From Flavobacteriaceae bacterium (GTDB taxonomy: Bacteria; Bacteroidota; Bacteroidia; Flavobacteriales; Flavobacteriaceae): a stretch of 6,656 bases of DNA. The stretch lies in assembly GCA_023700885.1 (NCBI GenBank), contig JAMPYA010000125.1, forward strand, positions 1 to 6,656, in the 5' to 3' direction. The translations under genes were made by a program, and so were the position numbers. Below, piece after piece: positions 1 to 5,091 of the stretch (positions are counted from its first letter, which is position 1; each line of letters opens with the position of its first letter). The notes beneath the pieces were generated by a model. It searched no databases. It was given only the letters and a program-made list of their open reading frames with translations, and was not told the DNA's origin.

Positions 1-390
1 AGATAAGGCTCCTAAGGTACTTTTTCCTTCAATAATATTGCTTTCATTATCTAAATACATCTCTTTATAAGCTGCTATTGGTGCTTTTTCACGATAATCA
101 AGAGCGCCAATTTCACCATTAGCTTTTCTATAAACCATAAATCCGCCACCACCAATATTTCCTGCAAATGGATAGGCAACTGCTAGTGCTAAATCTGTAG
201 CAATCATAGCGTCAAAAGCATTTCCGCCTTTTTTCATAATATCAACACCTATTTGTGATGCTTCTTCACGAGCAGAAACTACCATTGCTTTTTCAGCAAT
301 TAAACCTTTTTGTTTGTCGTTTTTAGAAATATTTTGAGTTTGACAACTTATGATTGAAAGCGCAATCAATAAAAAAATAATTTTTGGCAT
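1..390 (-). CDS. ggt: gamma-glutamyltransferase, lipoprotein, N-terminal 130 residues only (cut by window edge)
   Basis: This is the N-terminal part of a gamma-glutamyltranspeptidase, an Ntn-hydrolase that cleaves gamma-glutamyl bonds (glutathione and relatives) outside the cytoplasm. The reading frame is open from ATG at 390 to the left edge. Family signatures seen in order are KKGGNAFDAMIA (about residues 53-64), AGNIGGGGFMVYR (76-88) and DYREKAP (98-104). Arg100 matches the arginine that binds the substrate alpha-carboxylate in the E. coli enzyme (family knowledge). The N-terminus is a short hydrophobic signal ending in the lipobox IISC, so Cys16 should be lipidated and the protein membrane-anchored. 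The residues after it (QTQN) give no obvious surface-export signal, so a periplasmic face is my inference. The start lies 3 nt after the acpH stop, with no Shine-Dalgarno sequence and no terminator between, so the two are probably co-transcribed. The autoprocessing threonine and small subunit lie outside the window. Confidence 0.93.
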   Translation of the reverse strand, partial: MPKIIFLLIALSIISCQTQNISKNDKQKGLIAEKAMVVSAREEASQIGVDIMKKGGNAFDAMIATDLALAVAYPFAGNIGGGGFMVYRKANGEIGALDYREKAPIAAYKEMYLDNESNIIEGKSTLGALS

Positions 391-393
391 CGT

Positions 394-975
394 TTAAATT
401 TTAATTTTTGATTGAGTGAAATTTATAATATCATTAAAAAAAAACAAAAAATCATTTTCAAAATCATTATAATAAAGCAAAAGATCTTCGGTTGCTAACT
501 CCATATAAGATTGATGTTTAGTACGCTGACTCATTCTGGTTAATACTTTTTTTATTTCATCTATATTTTGATAGCTCATCAACCAGTCTTCAAGAACCAT
601 AAAATAAAGTAATTTTTTAACATTTGGCGGGTAAATGTTATTATTTTTTTCTAATATTTTATAGATTTCAGTAGTGTAAAGGTTTAGTGGAATATTAGAA
701 AATTGCGACCAATTTTTAGCTAAGAAATGATCATAAAAAATATCGATTATGATTCCTCTAAAATGGTTATATCTAATATTTAATCTCCTTTTACTTTGTC
801 TTACAATAGGATGTTGATCTGTAAATGTATCAATTTCTCTGTGTAAAATAATTCCTTTTTGAATTTTTTCATCATAATTTAGATAAGATTTTCCTTTAAC
901 GGCATCAGCTATAAAATTGCCAACCATGATGTTATGATTGTTTCCAGAGAGATATAAATGTGCTAAAAAATTCAT
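394..975 (-). CDS. acpH: acyl carrier protein phosphodiesterase (AcpH / DUF479 family)
   Basis: This is predicted to be ACP phosphodiesterase, a metal-dependent cytoplasmic hydrolase that removes 4'-phosphopantetheine from holo-ACP to give apo-ACP. The 193-residue length is that of E. coli AcpH as I recall it. Hallmarks are the N-terminus MNFLAHLYLS (His6), GNFIADAVKG with Asp24, the ILHREIDTFTD block (His45, Asp49, Asp53), the DIFYDHFLAKNW block (Asp78, Asp82, His83) and LEDWL (Asp130). The conserved His/Asp set fits the HD-like metal site known for the family. The start at 975 is fixed because conserved sequence begins at residue 1. There is no Shine-Dalgarno sequence, as usual in Bacteroidota. 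The gene follows dnaN in the same direction, but the dnaN terminator ends 11 nt upstream, leaving no room for a separate promoter between them. It is followed after 3 nt by ggt. The family call is firm; the physiological role of ACP hydrolysis is poorly understood in general. Confidence 0.92.
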   Translation of the reverse strand: MNFLAHLYLSGNNHNIMVGNFIADAVKGKSYLNYDEKIQKGIILHREIDTFTDQHPIVRQSKRRLNIRYNHFRGIIIDIFYDHFLAKNWSQFSNIPLNLYTTEIYKILEKNNNIYPPNVKKLLYFMVLEDWLMSYQNIDEIKKVLTRMSQRTKHQSYMELATEDLLLYYNDFENDFLFFFNDIINFTQSKIKI

Positions 976-986
976 ATTGGGAAGAT

Positions 987-1014
987 AAAAAAAAATCCGC
1001 TATGTAGCGGATTT
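987..1014 (-). terminator. intrinsic terminator downstream of dnaN
   Basis: A perfect 9-bp stem with arms AAATCCGCT and AGCGGATTT (on the plus strand 993-1001 and 1006-1014) encloses a 4-nt loop. Read on the minus strand, the hairpin runs straight into nine consecutive T residues (995 to 987, three of them in the stem). This is a textbook Rho-independent terminator for leftward transcription, 22 nt beyond the dnaN stop. On the plus strand the hairpin is followed only by TTTAATCG, so it is probably not an efficient bidirectional terminator. Confidence 0.9.
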
Positions 1015-1035
1015 AATCGTTGGTTTTCAGTATTA

Positions 1036-2154
1036 TTAATGATTTAACATTACCGGCATCACTAGCATGGTAACCTGTTCGCCTTCCTCAACACCATCTA
1101 TCGGTGTTAAAATTCCTGCTCTGTTGGGTAAGGACATTTCAATCAATATTTCGTTAGAATCTAGATTGGTCAGCATTTCACTTAAGAAACGTGAGTTAAA
1201 TCCAATTTGCATATCATCTCCTTGATAATCACACATTAAACGTTCTTCAGCTTTGTTAGAATAGTCAATATCTTCGGCAGAAATATTTAATTCTGTTCCG
1301 GCCATTTTTAATCGAATCTGATGCGTGGTTTTACTAGAGAAAATAGCAACACGTTTTACAGAATTTAAAAACAAGGCTCTATCTACAGCTAATTTATTTG
1401 GATTTTCTTTTGGGATTACAGCTTCGTAATTAGGATATTTTCCATCGATTAAACGGCATACCAATACGATATTATCAAAGATAAATTTAGCGTTAGTGTC
1501 ATTATATTCTATCGTTAAATCACTGTTTGAATTGCTTAAAATATTTTTTAACAAATTCAAAGGTTTTTTAGGCATTATAAATTCTGCAACCTCAGATGAT
1601 GTGATATCAGTTCTAGAATATTTAACCAGTTTATGAGCATCAGTAGCTACAAAAGTCAGACTTTGTGGACTAAACTGAAAAAATACACCACTCATTACAG
1701 GTCTTAAATCGTCATTTCCTGTGGCAAAAATTGTTTTAGAGATTGCTGTTGCAAGTATATTACCCGGAATATGTGTTTTTTTAGGGTCGTCTAACGATAT
1801 TGTTTTAGGAAATTCATTTCCATCAAAAAAAGCCATATCGTATTTTCCTTGGTTAGAACTAATCTCTATGGTGTTTTTTTCTTCTGTTTTAAATGTAAGA
1901 GGCTGATCTGGAAACGTTTTTAAAGTATCTAAAAGTAATCGTGCAGATACAGCAATAGAGCCTACAGAATTTGATTCAACCTCTACTAAGGTACTCATAG
2001 TAGTTTCTAAATCGGATGCCGAAATTTTTAATTCGTTATGATTTAATTCAAAAAGAAAATTGTCTAGTATTGGTAGGGTATTATTACTATTGATTACCCC
2101 AGAAAGTACTTGTATTTGTTTTAATAACTGTGAACTCGATACAATAAATTTCAT
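1036..2154 (-). CDS. dnaN: DNA polymerase III subunit beta (sliding clamp)
   Basis: This is the replicative sliding clamp. It forms a ring-shaped dimer around DNA that gives processivity to polymerase III and serves as a docking platform for repair and replication proteins. Its 372 residues match the usual length (about 366 in E. coli). The three-domain layout is visible: domain 1 about residues 1-120 (NTLPILDNF at 25-33, ASDLE at 46-50), domain 2 about 125-248 (VATDAHKLV at 169-177, LIDGKYPNY at 235-243), domain 3 about 250-372. The C-terminal MPVML (366-370) matches the end of the clamp that lines the protein-binding cleft. The start ATG at 2154 gives the canonical MKFIV N-terminus. No Shine-Dalgarno sequence is present. 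The gene is not next to dnaA here, unlike in many Firmicutes and Proteobacteria. It is probably transcribed alone from the TATATTTG element at 2180-2187 to the terminator at 987-1014. Confidence 0.98.
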   Translation of the reverse strand: MKFIVSSSQLLKQIQVLSGVINSNNTLPILDNFLFELNHNELKISASDLETTMSTLVEVESNSVGSIAVSARLLLDTLKTFPDQPLTFKTEEKNTIEISSNQGKYDMAFFDGNEFPKTISLDDPKKTHIPGNILATAISKTIFATGNDDLRPVMSGVFFQFSPQSLTFVATDAHKLVKYSRTDITSSEVAEFIMPKKPLNLLKNILSNSNSDLTIEYNDTNAKFIFDNIVLVCRLIDGKYPNYEAVIPKENPNKLAVDRALFLNSVKRVAIFSSKTTHQIRLKMAGTELNISAEDIDYSNKAEERLMCDYQGDDMQIGFNSRFLSEMLTNLDSNEILIEMSLPNRAGILTPIDGVEEGEQVTMLVMPVMLNH

Positions 2155-2179
2155 TTATTCGGATTTTATAGATAATTTA

Positions 2180-2187
2180 CAAATATA
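2180..2187 (-). promoter_or_regulatory. candidate -7 promoter element for dnaN
   Basis: On the minus strand this reads TATATTTG, an exact match to the Bacteroidota -7 consensus TAnnTTTG recognised by the primary sigma factor. It would place transcription start near 2173-2176, giving a leader of about 20 nt before the dnaN ATG at 2154. I find no TTG-type -33 element at the usual spacing, and short AT-rich matches are expected by chance, so the call rests mainly on position. Confidence 0.5.
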
Positions 2188-2217
2188 TTCTAAATATGTT
2201 GTTTTAAAAAAGTTATT

Positions 2218-2272
2218 TTATCAACAGCATAAAAGTATATAAAATGTGTTTAAAAGTATATAATAATCAACA
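2218..2272. repeat. paired direct repeats with TCAACA flanks, upstream of dnaN promoter
   Basis: The 13-mer TAAAAGTATATAA occurs at 2230-2242 and again at 2251-2263, exactly 21 bp apart, which is two helical turns. The pair is bracketed by TCAACA at 2221-2226 and 2267-2272. The left flank extends to TTATCAACA (2218-2226), one base off the DnaA box TTATCCACA. The block sits about 30-85 bp upstream of the proposed dnaN -7 element. It could be a regulator binding array, or coincidence in AT-rich DNA. No protein can be named from sequence alone. Confidence 0.5.
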
Positions 2273-2342
2273 ATTTTTTAAATTAAAAAGTTATAGATAT
2301 GTTAATTAGCTTATGTAAAATAGGATAAAAATAATTTAATTT

Positions 2343-2350
2343 TATATTTG
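2343..2350 (+). promoter_or_regulatory. candidate -7 promoter element for the PIG-L/symporter operon
   Basis: The sequence TATATTTG exactly matches the Bacteroidota TAnnTTTG element and is identical to the candidate facing dnaN. Transcription would begin near 2355-2358, leaving a leader of about 110 nt before the ATG at 2465. No convincing -33 TTG is visible at 17-23 nt upstream, which would fit either a weak or an activator-dependent promoter, or a chance match. Confidence 0.45.
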
Positions 2351-2362
2351 TTAAATAACAAA
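2347..2362. promoter_or_regulatory. palindromic operator candidate overlapping the promoter
   Basis: TTTGTTA-AA-TAACAAA is an inverted repeat with perfect 7-bp arms and a 2-bp centre. It begins inside the -7 element and extends across the predicted transcription start, the classic position for a repressor site. The regulator is not encoded in the window, and the motif does not let me name a family. Confidence 0.4.
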
Positions 2363-2464
2363 AATTACAAAATTATTAAAAATTGAATCAGGTAAAGCCG
2401 ATTTAACCACTAGATTTTAACAATAATTTTAGTATCAATTAATTAAAACTCAACAATAATAAAG

Positions 2465-4981
2465 ATGAAAAAAATAGTATTATTTCTTTTATTCTCATTC
2501 CAATTTTCATTTTCAATTGATGCACAAGCACCTAAAAAACCAACTTCTGGAGAAATATTTGAGTCAATTAAGAAACTTAATTTTTTAGGAACGGTTTTAT
2601 ATATAGCTGCCCATCCGGATGATGAAAACACACGTCTAATTTCCTATTTTTCTAATGATGTTAAAGCTAGAACGGCTTATTTAAGTATAACTAGGGGTGA
2701 TGGAGGTCAAAATTTAATTGGTTCTGAATTAAATGAATTATTAGGTGTCATAAGAACTCAGGAACTCTTGGCTGCCAGAAGAATTGATGGAGGCGAACAA
2801 TATTTTACAAGAGCAAATGATTTTGGTTTTTCTAAACATGCTGATGAAACACTTGAAATTTGGAACAGAAAAGAAGTTTTAGAAGATGTAGTTGCAGTAA
2901 TTCGCAAGTTGAAACCGGATGTAATTGTAAATAGATTTAATCATAGAAATGCAGGCTCTACGCATGGTCATCATACAGCTTCTGCTATTTTAAGTCTAGA
3001 AGCTTTTGATTTAGCATCAGATAATGCATATAAAACTCATTTAACCAACGACGTAATTTGGAAACCTAAAAGAGTGTTTTTTAATACTTCGTGGTGGTTT
3101 TATGGAAGTGAAGAAAATTTTGAAAAAGCTAATAAAACTAATTTATTGAGTTTAGAAATAGGGACTTTTTATCCAAGTAAAGGATTGTCTAATAGTGAAA
3201 TAGCTTCGTTAAGTAGAAGTCAACATCAATCACAAGGTTTTGGAAGTACAGGAAGTAGAGGAAATCAAACAGAATATTTAGAGTTTTTAAAAGGAGATTT
3301 CCCGGTAAATAAAAATGTTTTTGACGGAATTGATACTTCATGGAATAGAGTAGCAGGCGGGAAAAATATTGGGATAATTTTGCAAAAAGTAGAACAAGAA
3401 TTTGATTTTAAAAATCCTGCTAAAAGTATTCCAGCTTTGGTTGAAGCATACCAATTAATTCAGCAGTTAAATGATGAACATTGGAAGGAATGCAAAAGCG
3501 AAGAAATTAAAAATATTATTGCTACTTGTGCTGGACTTTATTTAGAAGCAGTTACAGATAATTCATCAACAACAAAAAATTCTAAAAACATTATTAAAAT
3601 TGAAGCTATTAATAGGAGTAATACTGAAATTTATTTAAATTCAGTAACAGTAAATCCGTTAAATATTACAAATTCAAATAGAACTGCATTAATCAATAAT
3701 AAGCCATATTTCGTTACGATACCGATTGATATCACAGATAAAATTAAAGAAACTTCGCCTTATTGGTTAATAGAAAAATCAAGTTTAGGAATGTACCAAG
3801 TTTCAGATAAAAATCTCATAGGTTTACCTGAAACTCCGAGAAGTATTTTGGTTGATTTTCTAATTGATATTAACGGAACTGTTATTCCGTTTTCTAAAGA
3901 AGTAGTATATAAACATAACGATCCGGTTATGGGTGAAGTTTATAAACCTTTTGAGATTTTACCTATAATTTCTGCTACTTTTAGTGAAGATGTTTACATT
4001 TTTACCAGCGATAATCCCAAAAAAATAGCACTTAAAATTAAATCGGTAAAAGATCAAGTTTCTGGAAAAATAAAGTTAAATATTCCTGAAAACTGGAAAG
4101 TTTTACCAGAGCTTTATCAATTTAGCATAGACAAAAAAGGGGAAGAAAAAACCTTCGAATTTGAAATGATATCTTCATCTAAACAAACTGAAGGTTTTAT
4201 TTCGCCAATAATTGAAATTGGAGATAAAACTTACACCAATAAAATAGTTGAAATCAATTATAATCACATTCCTTTTCAATCTATTGTAATGCCATCAGAA
4301 GCAAAAGTTGTCAGATTAAACTTGCAAAAAAGAGGTCAGTTAATAGGTTATATTCAGGGAGCAGGAGATGTTATCCCTAGCAGTTTACGACAAATAGGTT
4401 ATACGGTTATAGAATTATCTGAAGATGAAATTATACCTGATAAATTAGCCAATTTTCATGCTATAATTTTGGGAATTAGAGCCTATAATACCAATGATAG
4501 AGCTAAATTTTATCAAAAGCATTTACATGATTATGTAGCTAAAGGTGGTACTTTAATAATACAGTATAATACGAATGCTAGGTTAAAAGTTGATACAATA
4601 GCGCCATATCCATTAAAATTGTCTAGTAATAGAGTAACCGAAGAAAATGCTGAAGTTCGTATTATAAATCCAACTCATGAGATCTTAAATTATCCCAACA
4701 AGATTAGTAAGGTAGATTTTGAAGGCTGGATACAAGAACGAGGTTTATATTATCCAAATGAATGGGATGCTAATTTTGAAGCTATTTTGAGTATGAATGA
4801 TCAAAACGAAGCTGAAAATAAAGGAAGTTTATTAGTGGCAAAATATGGAGAAGGAACTATTATTTATACCGGATTAAGTTTTTTTAGACAACTTCCTGCA
4901 GGGGTTTCCGGAGCTTATAGATTGTTTTCAAATATGCTTTCAGTGGGGAAAAATAAAGTAGAAAAACCTATCAAAAATTAG
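2465..4981 (+). CDS. exported PIG-L/LmbE family deacetylase with C-terminal extension
   Basis: This is a predicted zinc-dependent N-deacetylase of the PIG-L/LmbE superfamily, whose members remove acetyl groups from GlcNAc-type and related substrates. The N-terminus is a Sec signal peptide (lysines 2-3, hydrophobic 4-18, likely cleavage after Ala20), so the enzyme should act in the periplasm. The deacetylase domain spans about residues 40-275. It has AHPDDE (His50 and Asp53 as metal ligands, Asp52 as general base, by analogy with MshB) and the second motif HGHHTAS with His170 as the expected third ligand. Residues about 480-600 look like a beta-sandwich resembling NEW3-type domains (NIPENWKV, then alternating strands). 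Residues about 620-825 resemble a class I glutamine-amidotransferase/ThuA-like alpha/beta fold (GYIQGAGD, AIILGIRAYN, VAKGGTLIIQYNT). I see no obvious catalytic triad there, so it is probably structural or binding. At 838 residues it is far longer than single-domain PIG-L proteins (about 230-300). It heads a tight operon with a microprotein and a symporter. Substrate unknown. Confidence 0.88.
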   Translation: MKKIVLFLLFSFQFSFSIDAQAPKKPTSGEIFESIKKLNFLGTVLYIAAHPDDENTRLISYFSNDVKARTAYLSITRGDGGQNLIGSELNELLGVIRTQELLAARRIDGGEQYFTRANDFGFSKHADETLEIWNRKEVLEDVVAVIRKLKPDVIVNRFNHRNAGSTHGHHTASAILSLEAFDLASDNAYKTHLTNDVIWKPKRVFFNTSWWFYGSEENFEKANKTNLLSLEIGTFYPSKGLSNSEIASLSRSQHQSQGFGSTGSRGNQTEYLEFLKGDFPVNKNVFDGIDTSWNRVAGGKNIGIILQKVEQEFDFKNPAKSIPALVEAYQLIQQLNDEHWKECKSEEIKNIIATCAGLYLEAVTDNSSTTKNSKNIIKIEAINRSNTEIYLNSVTVNPLNITNSNRTALINNKPYFVTIPIDITDKIKETSPYWLIEKSSLGMYQVSDKNLIGLPETPRSILVDFLIDINGTVIPFSKEVVYKHNDPVMGEVYKPFEILPIISATFSEDVYIFTSDNPKKIALKIKSVKDQVSGKIKLNIPENWKVLPELYQFSIDKKGEEKTFEFEMISSSKQTEGFISPIIEIGDKTYTNKIVEINYNHIPFQSIVMPSEAKVVRLNLQKRGQLIGYIQGAGDVIPSSLRQIGYTVIELSEDEIIPDKLANFHAIILGIRAYNTNDRAKFYQKHLHDYVAKGGTLIIQYNTNARLKVDTIAPYPLKLSSNRVTEENAEVRIINPTHEILNYPNKISKVDFEGWIQERGLYYPNEWDANFEAILSMNDQNEAENKGSLLVAKYGEGTIIYTGLSFFRQLPAGVSGAYRLFSNMLSVGKNKVEKPIKN

Positions 4982-4983
4982 TT

Positions 4984-5088
4984 ATGGATCAACAAAAATA
5001 CCTTTGGAAAAAAGTATATACAATCGTTCTAGTTGTAAATGCATTTTACATACTGTTGTTTTATGTGTTAATGAAAATTTATTCTTAA
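4984..5088 (+). CDS. 34-residue single-pass membrane microprotein
   Basis: A short open frame starts at ATG 4984, 2 nt after the PIG-L stop, and ends at TAA 5086-5088. The peptide begins MDQQKYLWKK and continues with a hydrophobic helix (about residues 12-31: YTIVLVVNAF then YILLFYVLMK) ending in IYS. The basic residues before the helix predict a cytoplasmic N-terminus. Without this gene there would be a 110-nt gap in an otherwise tightly packed operon. Small membrane proteins encoded directly before SSS symporters are an established pattern (yjcH-actP, yhdT-panF, DUF4212 small subunits), so an accessory subunit for the downstream transporter is a reasonable inference. The ORF is in the same frame as the symporter, separated by the tandem stop TAA-TAG. 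It is too short to rule out chance by composition alone, but its position and membrane-helix character favour a real gene. Confidence 0.7.
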   Translation: MDQQKYLWKKVYTIVLVVNAFYILLFYVLMKIYS

Positions 5089-5091
5089 TAG

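Larger units (their letters stand above)
2155..2464. other. divergent intergenic region between dnaN and the PIG-L operon
   Basis: These 310 bp of very AT-rich DNA carry no gene I can support. They hold the presumed dnaN promoter on the left, a repeated block in the middle-left (2218-2272), and the presumed promoter and operator of the rightward operon (2343-2362). The remainder (about 2363-2464) would be a roughly 100-nt leader of the rightward operon. It contains only a weak hairpin around 2391-2409 (GGTAAA against TTTAACC with one bulge), and I recognise no riboswitch in it. Confidence 0.75.

Noticed and set aside
1476..1483. TATCTTTG on the minus strand inside dnaN as an internal promoter for acpH
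   Set aside because: It matches TAnnTTTG but has no -33 partner and lies about 500 nt from acpH; such matches are frequent by chance in this AT-rich DNA.
1721..1906. 61-codon plus-strand ORF inside dnaN
   Set aside because: It is antisense to well-conserved dnaN codons, with no family resemblance; it is a shadow ORF.
2060..2242. 60-codon plus-strand ORF overlapping the dnaN start and its upstream region
   Set aside because: Most of it is antisense to dnaN and the rest lies in AT-rich promoter DNA, with no recognisable protein features.
2368..2375. Second minus-strand TAnnTTTG match (TAATTTTG) as another dnaN promoter
   Set aside because: It would give a leader of over 200 nt, whereas a better placed exact match exists at 2180-2187.
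2391..2409. Hairpin GGTAAA/TTTAACC in the operon leader, considered as a riboswitch or attenuator
   Set aside because: The stem is short and bulged, has no T-tract, and shows no riboswitch core that I recognise.
2155..2464. Replication origin next to dnaN
   Set aside because: There is only one DnaA-box-like sequence with a mismatch, and no dnaA, rpmH or gidA neighbour; the intergenic region is a normal divergent promoter region.
2443..2631. 62-codon minus-strand ORF over the start of the PIG-L gene
   Set aside because: It is antisense to the signal peptide and the HPDD motif region of a clear gene; it is a shadow.
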